Shown one piece after another: positions 56,555 through 64,000 of a stretch of DNA of 64,000 bases. The first letter of the stretch is position 1. Each line of letters begins with the position of its first letter. The stretch is from Lacimicrobium alkaliphilum (lineage in GTDB: Bacteria > Pseudomonadota > Gammaproteobacteria > Enterobacterales > Alteromonadaceae): assembly GCF_001466725.1 (NCBI RefSeq), contig NZ_CP013650.1, positions 1,674,001 to 1,738,000 of the forward strand, written 5' to 3'. The notes below the pieces were generated by a model that searched no databases, was not told where the DNA came from, and saw only the letters and a list, made by a program, of their open reading frames with translations. A program made the translations under genes and the position numbers.

Positions 56555-56700
56555 TTAACTACATCCATGTAGTTAACCTGCTGCGCAGGCCAGCTAAAGC
56601 TGTCCTAATGCGCTCCTGGCGCTTTAGTGTTCGTCTCATCCCTGAGACTCACCCGCTTCGCGGGCTAGCTAAAGCTGTCCTAAAACGCTCCCGCAATGTA
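56555..56700. repeat. Modular hairpin repeat cluster
   Basis: GTTAACTACAT-CC-ATGTAGTTAAC, CTGCGCAG, CTAATGCGC/GCGCTTTAG (56605-56627, TCCTG loop), GTCTCA/TGAGAC, CCCGC/GCGGG and a truncated CTAAAACGC-TCCCG. Same family as at 46.7 and 51.6 kb. Confidence 0.75.
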
Positions 56701-57090
56701 GGTCGGGTTTTGACAGTAAAGGTCTACGAAAACACTCCTCAAAAGCCATTTTCACCACAGAGCCACAGAGATCACAGAGCGTGGAAAGGGTATTAACATC
56801 TCTGCGCCTTTGCGCCTCAGCGAGATCACAAGAAAAAATGTAGGTCGGGATTTATCCCGACAGGAAAAAACCTGATCACCCGAAAGGCACGAAAAACACG
56901 AAAAATGTCAAAGCGGTTAACCATTCAAATCTCTGTGCCTCTCTGTGCCCTCTGAGCCTGCGTGGTTAATCATGTCTTTCGTAAAGGTCACTGGATGCCC
57001 GCTAACGGCACTCGGGCATGACCGGGCGTCTTTCTCGCACCGGTGTACTAAATAAGTGTGCTCCGCTTTGCTGACACCTATTCGAGTAAA
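56701..57090. repeat. Intergenic region with CACAGAG-type and GTCGGGAT palindromic elements
   Basis: No gene seen. CACAGAGCCACAGAG (about 56756) and an inverted CTCTGTGCCTCTCTGTG (about 56932) flank the palindrome GTCGGGAT-TT-ATCCCGAC (56844-56861). These are common bacterial intergenic repeat types. Confidence 0.5.
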
Positions 57091-57091
57091 G

Positions 57092-57104
57092 GTTATATTA
57101 TAAC
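57092..57104. promoter_or_regulatory. Zur-box-like operator of the ABC pair
   Basis: GTTATATTATAAC, the exact reverse complement of the core of operator 1 at 47557-47569. It lies 25 bp upstream of the ATPase start. Confidence 0.75.
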
Positions 57105-57128
57105 AAAATCAATTCAGGGCGAGGTGTG

Positions 57129-57806
57129 ATGGAGCCGGTAATTCAGCTTGATAAGGTAAAATTTGCCTGGCAGGACAAGGCGGTACTGAATATTGAACAC
57201 TGGCAGGTGGAAAAAGGCCAGAAGGTGTTTTTGTACGGGCCATCAGGCAGTGGCAAGTCTACTTTGCTGAATCTGCTTTGTGGTATTCTGACGCCTCAGC
57301 AGGGCAGTATCAGCGTTCTCACACAAGAACTGACCCGTCTCAAAGCCGGTGCCCGTGATCGCTTCCGGGCCCGGCATATCGGGGTGATTTTCCAACAGTT
57401 TAATTTACTGCCTTATATGACAGTACGGCAGAATATTATGCTGGCAGCCTGGTTTGGCCGGGCTGAGTCTGCCGAATCCGGGCATCTGCAGCAGATCACT
57501 GGCCAGTTACAACTAAGCAATGAGCTGCTGGAACGCAAAGCCGGTGAGCTTAGTGTCGGGCAGCAGCAGCGGGTGGCCGTGGCCAGAGCGCTGCTGAATC
57601 ATCCTGAGATTATTATCGCCGATGAACCTACCTCGGCGTTGGATTCAGAGTTACGGGATCAGTTTGTGGATTTGCTGCTTCAATGCTGCGAAAAAAATCA
57701 GGCCACCGTGGTGTTTGTCAGCCACGACAAGACTCTGGCTGGGCACTTCGATCAACAACAAAATTTGTCTGAACTGAACAATATCAGTGAGGAGATCTTA
57801 TGTTGA
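57129..57806 (+). CDS. MacB/LolD-type ABC transporter ATPase, Zur-linked
   Basis: About 225 aa. Walker A GPSGSGKST, the Q-loop IFQQFNLLPYMTVRQN, signature LSVGQQQR and Walker B IIIADEPTSALD. The group is the MacB/LolD mechanotransmission ATPase. ATG 57129 follows GAGG; a GTG one codon earlier is possible. The permease overlaps it by 7 bp. The Zur-like operator and partner suggest a zinc-starvation transporter, comparable to the MacB-like pairs of the Pseudomonas and Vibrio zinc regulons. Confidence 0.88.
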   Translation: MEPVIQLDKVKFAWQDKAVLNIEHWQVEKGQKVFLYGPSGSGKSTLLNLLCGILTPQQGSISVLTQELTRLKAGARDRFRARHIGVIFQQFNLLPYMTVRQNIMLAAWFGRAESAESGHLQQITGQLQLSNELLERKAGELSVGQQQRVAVARALLNHPEIIIADEPTSALDSELRDQFVDLLLQCCEKNQATVVFVSHDKTLAGHFDQQQNLSELNNISEEILC

Positions 57807-59155
57807 TTCGCCTTGCCAGAGCCAGTTTATGGAGCCGCAAGCTGACGGTGTTGCTGACAGTGGTCTCTATTGCCGTCAGTACCTTTATTATTCTGGGAGT
57901 GGATCATCTGAAAAATGAGATGCGATCCAGTTTCAGCCGCACGGTTTCGGGGGTGGATCTGATTGTAGGTGCCAGAACCGGCCCCACCAATCTGTTATTG
58001 TACTCGGTGTTTCGTATTGGCAATCCAACCAACAATATCTCCTGGCAGAGTTATCAGAAACTCAGCCAGTCGCAGGAAGTAGCCTGGGCGGTGCCGTTAT
58101 CTCTGGGAGATTCCCATAAAGGTTACAGGGTACTGGGTACCACTGCGGCTTACTTTGAGCATTTTAAGTATGGCCAGTCACAGCCACTGAAGCTAAAGGA
58201 TGGTCAGGTATTTGAAGGGGCGCTAGAGGCGGTTGTGGGTGCCGAGGTGGCAGCAAAACTGGGGTATAAGGTTGGTAGTGAACTGGTGATTTCCCATGGT
58301 ACCGGAGAGGTCAGCTTTACCCATCATGATGCCCATCCGTTTAAGGTGACAGGTATACTGGCACCGACCGGTACGCCTGTAGATCAGACGGTGCATGTGT
58401 CGTTAAGTTCGATTGAAGCGATACATGAAACACCTCAGCGAACGGCTTTATCCCGTCCACAAAAATCCTTCCAAAGCCAGCAGGAACATAAGCACGATCT
58501 TTCATCTGCTGACACCTATCATCAGCACCCGAAAGAGGAAAGTGGAAGCCATCAGCATAGTGACAACCAAAGCGAGCACAGGGTTGATGATAATCTAATT
58601 CCTGATTCGGTCAGCGCCATGTTGGTGGGGCTTAAGTCCCGTATCGGCGTGCTGACTTTTCAGAGAAAGGTTAATCAGTATCAGGATGAAGCCTTGCTGG
58701 GTATTATTCCCGGCGTGGCGCTGTCAGAGCTTTGGCAGATGATGGGCATGGCTGAACGGGCACTGGCGCTGATTGCCTTACTGGTGTTGGTGGCCAGTAT
58801 GCTGGGTATGACGACCATGTTACTGGCATCTATGCGTGAGCGGGAGAGAGAAATTGCGGTATTGCGGGCTATCGGTGCTCATGCCAGTTTTGTGGTGCTG
58901 ATTATAGAGATGGAAGCCATATTGATTGCACTGGCAGGGGCGGTGCTGGGCTACGTGCTGTTAGCCACAGCGCTGGCGGGGCTGGGAAGTTGGATCACCG
59001 CTGAGTACGGGCTGTTTATCAGTGCTTTACCTTTGTCAGCATCCACTTTAGGTTATCTGGCGCTGATTGTTGCGCTGGCCGCTGTGCTGGCTTTATTTCC
59101 CGCCTGGCTTTCTTATCGCGGTGCCCTTGCCAGAGGGTTAAGCGTCAGGATGTAG
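57800..59155 (+). CDS. FtsX/MacB-type permease with His-rich periplasmic insert
   Basis: 451 aa with four membrane segments: one near residues 15-35, then three in the C-terminal part (ALALIALLVLVASMLGMTTM, LIALAGAVLGYVLLATAL, LGYLALIVALAAVLALF), the MacB/FtsX layout. The large periplasmic domain between them has a His-rich insert at about 226-261 with seven or more His (EHKHD, YHQH, SHQHSDN), likely a zinc-binding loop. FSRTVSGVDLIVGARTGP is the family start. The start overlaps the ATPase. Neither a membrane fusion protein nor a ZrgA-like periplasmic partner is nearby. Confidence 0.85.
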   Translation: MLIRLARASLWSRKLTVLLTVVSIAVSTFIILGVDHLKNEMRSSFSRTVSGVDLIVGARTGPTNLLLYSVFRIGNPTNNISWQSYQKLSQSQEVAWAVPLSLGDSHKGYRVLGTTAAYFEHFKYGQSQPLKLKDGQVFEGALEAVVGAEVAAKLGYKVGSELVISHGTGEVSFTHHDAHPFKVTGILAPTGTPVDQTVHVSLSSIEAIHETPQRTALSRPQKSFQSQQEHKHDLSSADTYHQHPKEESGSHQHSDNQSEHRVDDNLIPDSVSAMLVGLKSRIGVLTFQRKVNQYQDEALLGIIPGVALSELWQMMGMAERALALIALLVLVASMLGMTTMLLASMREREREIAVLRAIGAHASFVVLIIEMEAILIALAGAVLGYVLLATALAGLGSWITAEYGLFISALPLSASTLGYLALIVALAAVLALFPAWLSYRGALARGLSVRM

Positions 59156-59170
59156 GATGATTGGTCAGCT

Positions 59171-59560
59171 CTAATTTAATAGCTGGTCGATACTGAGGAT
59201 CCCGCAGGCCTGCTCAAACAGGGCCTGTTGGCGTTCCTGTTCTGTGAGAATGCCGGTTAAGGGAGTATTGCGTCTGAGCTTTCGCATACGGGGGCTGTCC
59301 TCGAGCAGCGTACGGTACATCAATTGTGGATCCTGCTGCAGTTGCTCCAAAGCACAATACCAGGTCAGGTAGGCACCATGGCGAAGGCGCCCGCTTTCCC
59401 TGCGCTGCTCCAGGGTATCCAGAACCTGTGTAATCAGTGACGGCTGCTTACAGAGTTTATCCAGCATAGCTTTATGCAGAATGAGTATCTGACGATCAAT
59501 ATTTTTATCTTTAATGCCGCTCTTTTTAATCTGATACGGACGTTGTGATTTGGATCTCAT
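59171..59560 (-). CDS. Conserved-looking hypothetical protein, 129 aa
   Basis: A basic soluble protein, not recognised. Mainly helical (RQILILHKAMLDKLCKQPSL, LTWYCALEQLQQDPQLMYRT) with no signal peptide. Starts RSKSQRPYQIKKSG. It ends 16 bp from the end of the convergent permease and lies downstream of the DUF3820 gene on the same strand, so it may belong to that transcript. Confidence 0.6.
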   Translation of the reverse strand: MRSKSQRPYQIKKSGIKDKNIDRQILILHKAMLDKLCKQPSLITQVLDTLEQRRESGRLRHGAYLTWYCALEQLQQDPQLMYRTLLEDSPRMRKLRRNTPLTGILTEQERQQALFEQACGILSIDQLLN

Positions 59561-59584
59561 TAGCCCTGTATTAATTTTCTGAAG

Positions 59585-59797
59585 TTATCGTAATAAAGGC
59601 CGGAGCATAGCCTCCAGGCCATTGACCTTAATTTCATGGATCAGCGCCAGTTGCTGACCGAGTTTTCCTTCGGGGAAGCCCTGTCCGGCAAACCAGACCA
59701 GATAGGGTTCGGGCAGTTCCAGCAGTCGGCGACCGGCATATTTGCCAAAGGGCATAGTCTGGTTAACTGCCTCGATCAGTGCCTGTTTATCCATCAT
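59585..59797 (-). CDS. DUF3820-family protein
   Basis: 70 aa, with TMPFGKYAGRRLLELPEPYLVWF (shown in part), the DUF3820 signature found in small proteins and near nucleases. The first ATG (59797) overlaps the stop of the Atm1-type transporter by one base (TAATG), so the two are coupled; a second ATG follows at once. Function unknown. Confidence 0.8.
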   Translation of the reverse strand: MMDKQALIEAVNQTMPFGKYAGRRLLELPEPYLVWFAGQGFPEGKLGQQLALIHEIKVNGLEAMLRPLLR

Positions 59798-61599
59798 TAT
59801 CCGGACTCCTTATCGCGGCGCTGATGCTGCTGGGCATGCCAGAGCCGGGCGTAGTAACCCTCGGTTTGCAGTAACTGCTGATGGTTTCCCTGTTCCACTA
59901 TTGCGCCTTCACTCATCACCAGAATTTTATCTGCATCCACTACGGTTGAGAGCCGGTGGGCGATCACTAAACTGGTATGGCCGCTGGAGACCTCTGTGAA
60001 GGCTTTGAGTATGGCTTGCTCCGACTGGCTATCCAAAGAGGATGTGGCTTCGTCAAACAACAGAATCGGCGGGCGTTTGAGGATCACCCGGGCAATGGCG
60101 ACCCGCTGTTTTTCACCGCCTGAAAGCTTCAGGCCCCGTTCTCCGACCTGAGTCTGGTGCCCTTTGGGCAGCGTGCGAATAAAGTTATCCAGATGGGCCA
60201 TGCGGATGGCATCCAGTACCTCCTGCTCACTGGCATCGGGACGGGCGTAACGGATATTCTCGAAGATACTGTCATTAAACAGTACGGTGTCCTGTGGCAC
60301 GATGCCGATGGCCTGTCGCAGGGATTGTTGGGTAACGGCGGCAATATCCTGACCATCAATCAAAATCTTACCCTCGATGGTGTCGTAAAAGCGAAACAGC
60401 AGTTTGATCAGAGTGGACTTACCGGCACCGGACTCACCCACAATGGCGACTTTCTGGCCCGGGCTGACAGTAAAATCAACCTGTCTGAGAATAGGGCGGT
60501 CAGACTGATAACGGAAACTCACCTGTTGAAAACGGATGCCGCCACCCTCTACCTTAAGATCCTGAGCATCAGGTGCATCGGCAATCGCCGGTTGTTTATC
60601 CAGCAGCTTGAACAGGTTTTCAATATTTGCCAGCGCACCGCGAATTTCGCGATACACAAAGCCTAGGAAATTCAGCGGCATAAATATCTGCATGGTAAAG
60701 GCATTGATCAAAACAAAATCACCTATGGTCATCCGTTCCTCTACCACGCCATTGGCGGCCATCAGCATCATCGCGGTCATGGCACTGGCTATCACCAGAG
60801 CCTGGCCGCCATTGAGTACAAACAGCGATAAGCGGTTTTTACGTCGGGCCTGCTCCCAGCCAGCCAGGTCCTGGTCATAACGACGGGCTTCATAGGTTTC
60901 GTTGTTAAAGTATTTTACCGTTTCATAGTTCAGCAGGCTGTCGATGGCTCTGGAGTTGGTTGATGAGTCGGCCTGATTCACTTCGCGCACGTACTGGGTG
61001 CGCCAGTGGGTAGCTCTGACAGAAAATCCCACATAACAGATCACCGAGGCGAGAATAATGACCGCAAAGCTGACTCCATAGTGATAGAACAACAAGCCGA
61101 CTACCATGGCGATTTCGAGCAGGGTGGGAACGATATTAAACACCATAAAGCGCATCAGAAAGCCGATGCCGGTGGTGCCCCGCTCAATATCCCTTGATAG
61201 TCCGCCGGTCTGACGGTTCAGGTGAAAGTCGAGATCCAGACGGTGCAGGTGTTCGAAGACCTGTAATCCGAGACGACGCATGGCCCGTTCGGTAACCCGG
61301 CCAAACAAGGTGTCGCGCAGCTCACCAAAAAGTACATTGAACAGTCGTAACAGACCATAGGCCAGGATCAACATCAGGGGAACGGCAAGCAGTGTCTGTA
61401 CGCCTTTTTCGAGATTGAGATTGTCGACCACATGTTTAAGGATAAAAGGCATACCAACGCTGGCCAGCTTGGCACCCACAAGGCACAACATGGCAAGAAC
61501 AATGCGGCCCTTAAATTCGCGCAAGTAAGGTAGCAGCTGCCAGATAACCGACCAGGGAACGGGCTGATCAGGATCGACAGGAAATTTATTGCGACGCAT
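59797..61599 (-). CDS. Atm1/HMT1-type ABC exporter (ABCB7-like)
   Basis: 600 aa, one transmembrane domain and one ATPase. The N half has six membrane segments with NLEKGVQTLLAVPLMLI, GGLSRDIERGTTGIGFL and EVNQADSSTNSRAIDSLLNYETVKYFNN (parts), which mark the Atm1/ABCB7 type that exports glutathione complexes or heavy metals. The C half has Walker A VGESGAGKST, signature LSGGEKQR, Walker B ILLFDEATSSLD. It is upstream of the DUF3820 gene. The substrate is unproven. Confidence 0.88.
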   Translation of the reverse strand: MRRNKFPVDPDQPVPWSVIWQLLPYLREFKGRIVLAMLCLVGAKLASVGMPFILKHVVDNLNLEKGVQTLLAVPLMLILAYGLLRLFNVLFGELRDTLFGRVTERAMRRLGLQVFEHLHRLDLDFHLNRQTGGLSRDIERGTTGIGFLMRFMVFNIVPTLLEIAMVVGLLFYHYGVSFAVIILASVICYVGFSVRATHWRTQYVREVNQADSSTNSRAIDSLLNYETVKYFNNETYEARRYDQDLAGWEQARRKNRLSLFVLNGGQALVIASAMTAMMLMAANGVVEERMTIGDFVLINAFTMQIFMPLNFLGFVYREIRGALANIENLFKLLDKQPAIADAPDAQDLKVEGGGIRFQQVSFRYQSDRPILRQVDFTVSPGQKVAIVGESGAGKSTLIKLLFRFYDTIEGKILIDGQDIAAVTQQSLRQAIGIVPQDTVLFNDSIFENIRYARPDASEQEVLDAIRMAHLDNFIRTLPKGHQTQVGERGLKLSGGEKQRVAIARVILKRPPILLFDEATSSLDSQSEQAILKAFTEVSSGHTSLVIAHRLSTVVDADKILVMSEGAIVEQGNHQQLLQTEGYYARLWHAQQHQRRDKESG

Positions 61600-61623
61600 T
61601 GAAACAGGCGAACCGGTGCGGCA

Positions 61624-63246
61624 TTAAATCACTTCCTGTAGAAAGGATTTGACTCTGAGATAACGTTGTTCCTGCTCTTCGTTGAGCTGACCATTTTCTA
61701 TTGTGCTGATACAGCGTTTGACCACCGTATTAGCATGTTCAGATATGCCTTGCTCTTTTGCTTTCATCACGATGGCCTGCAGCAGGTTCAGCGCAATGGA
61801 CGCATTCTTGGGCATCAGCGTATAGGCTTGCCTGAAGCTGCGCATGGCGCTGTCGAGTTCGCCTTTCTGATAGTAGTCCACGGCACTGTTATTGAGCTCT
61901 TTCGGTGTTTGTCTGATGGCCGTTTTTTCTTTCTTCTCTTGTTTAATATAGCGAAGGAAAAGCTCTCCTTGTTCCGGATTGCGCTGACAACGCAGCTCTA
62001 TTTCGTCGAGCACCTCCAGACAGCGTTCGTACAGGCCAAGTGCGTGAAATACCTTGGCTTTGTCGAGTAAATCTTCAAAATCATCGGTATCCAGTGAATC
62101 ACCGCTGAGTTGCTCTATCAGTGTGCGCGCTCTTTCTTTCTCATCCTGCAGATACAGCAATCTTGCGTTAATCACCTTCATTTGCTCCTGCAGTTCCGTT
62201 TTGGGAAAGGCAATCTGGAACTGGCGGATATAATCGTTGGCCTGTTTGATCAGGTTAGCTGTATCTTTGTCATCAGCTGTCATAGCAAAATCAATACCGG
62301 CGCGGGCCACATTGATATAATTTTGCGGCTTGTCGTGGATTGAGTGTTTGGCAAATTTAACGATACGTTTGGCGGCTTCAAACTGGGTCTCGTAGTCATG
62401 AGTGAGCCGGGACAAGGCGATTGCTGCATTATGGCGGCGCAGGTTGCGAGGGGAGATTTCCGAGGCCATCAGCACGGTCTCCAGCGCTGACTCGAAGTCC
62501 TCCTGTTTTACATTCAGACCATAAAGTAGATCGTAAGCCATCAGCTGTGAATCTGGCTTAAAAGCCAGTTGTAGTATGAGCTTTTCCGCTTCTTCGTCTT
62601 CATCAAGTTTAATCAGCGCATTGACCAGCCCCAACTGTGCCCAGGCAAAAGGCTGCACATTAATAATGGCGCGATAAAAATCTCTCGCCTGTTCGGTCAT
62701 ATCGCAGGCCAGTAACAGTTCACCTTTGGTTTTTAGTGCCAGTGGGAAGAACTCGGCGTTATCAGGATTGGTGAGGAAATTCTCGACTTCATCCAGAGCC
62801 TTGTGCAATTCATCTTTTTCCATCAGTTGATAGACGTTGCGCAGGGCACGTTTGCGCTTAAGTACTTTGGTCAGACGCTTGTCGAGATCTTTGACGCTAA
62901 AGGGTTTAGCAAGAAAGTCATCTGGTTGCAGTTCAATAATGCTGTGCACCAGCTCGGAACTGGTGTCGGCACTGATAAACACAAAAGCGGTACTAAGGGG
63001 CAGGGCATTGGTACTTTTCAACTGGTCGTAGAGATAGTACCCATCCTGATCCTTTTTCAGGTTGTATGAGCAGACAATCAGGTCAAAGTGCTCTTCTTCA
63101 ACATATTTAAGGGCACTGGTGGCCTTGTCGACATAGGTAACGTTACGCAAGCCGAGCTCTTCCAGAGCATATTTCATATATCCTTGCGCCAGAACCTGAT
63201 CATCAACGATCAGTACCTTACATGATGAAGCCAGTTTTGCGTCCAT
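61624..63246 (-). CDS. Receiver-TPR protein with a degenerate phospho-acceptor
   Basis: About 540 aa. N-terminal receiver domain (VLIVDDQ at start, FISADT, DFLAKPFSVKDL at end) followed by tetratricopeptide-like helices up to the C terminus (LALKTKGELLLACDM; AVDYYQKGELDSAMRSFRQA). The expected phospho-acceptor Asp, in the strand FDLIVC(D)YNL, is Ser (FDLIVCSYNL), so it probably cannot be phosphorylated in the usual way. The ATG at 63246 gives the normal receiver start; a GTG 18 nt earlier has no site. It might act as a protein-binding hub. Upstream of the Atm1 gene by 24 bp, so possibly in the same operon. Confidence 0.85.
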   Translation of the reverse strand: MDAKLASSCKVLIVDDQVLAQGYMKYALEELGLRNVTYVDKATSALKYVEEEHFDLIVCSYNLKKDQDGYYLYDQLKSTNALPLSTAFVFISADTSSELVHSIIELQPDDFLAKPFSVKDLDKRLTKVLKRKRALRNVYQLMEKDELHKALDEVENFLTNPDNAEFFPLALKTKGELLLACDMTEQARDFYRAIINVQPFAWAQLGLVNALIKLDEDEEAEKLILQLAFKPDSQLMAYDLLYGLNVKQEDFESALETVLMASEISPRNLRRHNAAIALSRLTHDYETQFEAAKRIVKFAKHSIHDKPQNYINVARAGIDFAMTADDKDTANLIKQANDYIRQFQIAFPKTELQEQMKVINARLLYLQDEKERARTLIEQLSGDSLDTDDFEDLLDKAKVFHALGLYERCLEVLDEIELRCQRNPEQGELFLRYIKQEKKEKTAIRQTPKELNNSAVDYYQKGELDSAMRSFRQAYTLMPKNASIALNLLQAIVMKAKEQGISEHANTVVKRCISTIENGQLNEEQEQRYLRVKSFLQEVI

Positions 63247-63398
63247 AACCCGTCTAAAAATCACAATGCTGTAAGTAGTTTATCGTAGATTGCAGTGTGG
63301 AAATAAGGAAAAAGACGAAATTAACCGCTGACAGGCTGTTTTAACCACGAAATATACAGAAGAGCCTGCTCACCACAAAGACATGGGGGCACAGAGGT

Positions 63399-64000
63399 TT
63401 CAGTATATTAAAGGAAATGGTGGATGGTACCGGGTTGGAATCAGTGACCCCTGTGTTGTAACGGGAGCGGGTGGTGCTGGCACCGACCTGTATTTCATTC
63501 AGTATAGTAAGGGAAATGGTGGATGGTACCGGGTTGGAATCAGTGATGCCCGTGTTGCAATAAGAGCGGGTGGTGCTGGCACCGACCTGTATTTCATTCA
63601 GTATAGTAAGGGAAATGGTGGGTGGTACCGGGTTGGAATCAGTGATGCCCGTGTTGTAACGAGAGCGGGTGGTGCTGGCACCGACCTATATTACATTTGG
63701 AATATTAAGGAAAATGGTGGATGGTACTGGGTTCGAACCAGTGACCCCCGTGTTGTAACGGGAGCGGGTGGTGCTGGCACCGACCTGTATTTCATTCAGT
63801 TTAGTAAGGGAAATGGTGGGTGGTACTGGGTTGGAATCAGTGATGCCCGTGTTGCAATAAGAGCGGGTGGTGCTGGCACCGACCTGTATTTCATTCAGAA
63901 TAGTAAAGGAAATGGTGGATGGTACCGGGCTGGAATCAGTGATGCCCGTGTTGTAACGGGAGCGGGTGGTGCTGGCACCGACCTGTATTTCATTCAGTAT
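63399..64000. repeat. 99-bp-period tandem array with tRNA 3'-half-like units (continues beyond window)
   Basis: Six units with period exactly 99 bp (GGATGG at 63422, 63521, 63620, 63719, 63818, 63917), still running at the window end. On the minus strand every unit has an ACCATCC or ACCACCC acceptor-like segment, a discriminator A and encoded CCA. Unit four (63715-63762) has a proper T-arm: 5-bp stem ACTGG/CCAGT with loop TTCGAAC. Next to it, CCCGT/ACGGG resembles an anticodon arm with a six-nt loop. Others have lost pairs. The rest of the unit has a GGTGC-CA-GCACC hairpin in place of a D-arm. No tRNA can be made from these units. 63247-63398 holds nothing beyond a CACAGAG-type stretch. Confidence 0.85.

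Noticed and set aside
56497..56796. A 99-codon plus-strand frame after cspA
   Set aside because: Covers the terminator and hairpin repeats, with low-complexity translation and no start signal.
63399..64000. CRISPR array
   Set aside because: Units are contiguous and similar along their whole 99 bp; there are no short repeats separated by unique spacers.

Overview
This window looks like chromosomal DNA from a marine-type gammaproteobacterium of the order Alteromonadales. The placement is an inference from three things: protein similarity, a tmRNA tag peptide identical to that of E. coli (ANDENYALAA), and gene orders shared with enterics and Shewanella/Alteromonas relatives (yoaA-tsaB-slp-fadD-rnd, ycgL-mltB-ycgM-ycgN, smpB/ratAB-bamE-recN-nadK/grpE-dnaK-dnaJ, dapB-carAB-greA). 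No rRNA genes, CRISPR arrays, integrases or transposases were seen.

Layout. 0-5 kb: the 3' part of nadA, a secreted M28 peptidase, a CPA-type antiporter and a glycine-zipper membrane peptide. 4.9-5.7 kb: tRNA-Ser(GGA) surrounded by duplicated fragments of itself, terminators and strings of small hairpins. 5.8-16.2 kb: a housekeeping block covering helicase, tRNA modification, fatty-acid activation, RNase D and murein hydrolase. 16.2-25.4 kb: mixed metabolic and hypothetical genes, including a frameshifted TSUP permease. 25.5-26.7 kb: a HigBA toxin-antitoxin pair next to the 3' end of tmRNA. 26.8-35.7 kb: smpB, ratAB, bamE, recN (two LexA boxes), nadK, and the heat-shock genes grpE, dnaK and dnaJ with sigma-32-type promoters. 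36-41.5 kb: a LysR regulator, a small cluster (frameshifted methyltransferase, ATP-grasp, esterase, binding protein) and dapB. 41.5-46.6 kb: carA-carB-greA with a possible attenuator in the carA leader.

47.5-59.2 kb reads as a zinc-limitation region. A ZnuD-like TonB receptor with four His/Asp/Glu-rich loops has two Zur-box-like palindromes upstream. It is followed by an AztD-like His-rich lipoprotein, a ChrA permease, a Tat-exported PhoX-type phosphatase, a CobW/COG0523 GTPase, a cold-shock protein, and a MacB-type ABC pair that has a third Zur-like box and a His-rich insert in the permease. A plausible reading is that the receptor imports zinc, the lipoprotein and ABC pair handle it in the periplasm, the GTPase delivers it, and PhoX gives a phosphatase that does not need zinc. 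59.2-63.2 kb holds an Atm1-type ABC exporter and a receiver-TPR protein whose phospho-acceptor Asp is Ser.

Two repeat systems stand out. One is a family of modular hairpins (4.99, 5.50, 46.7, 47.4, 51.7, 56.6 kb) whose stems differ in sequence but stay self-complementary around a conserved TCCNG loop. The other is a 99-bp-period tandem array at 63.40-64.00 kb, running off the window; on the minus strand each unit carries a tRNA 3'-half-like segment. The tRNA-Ser locus also carries duplicated tRNA ends, so tRNA-end capture by repeats occurs twice here.
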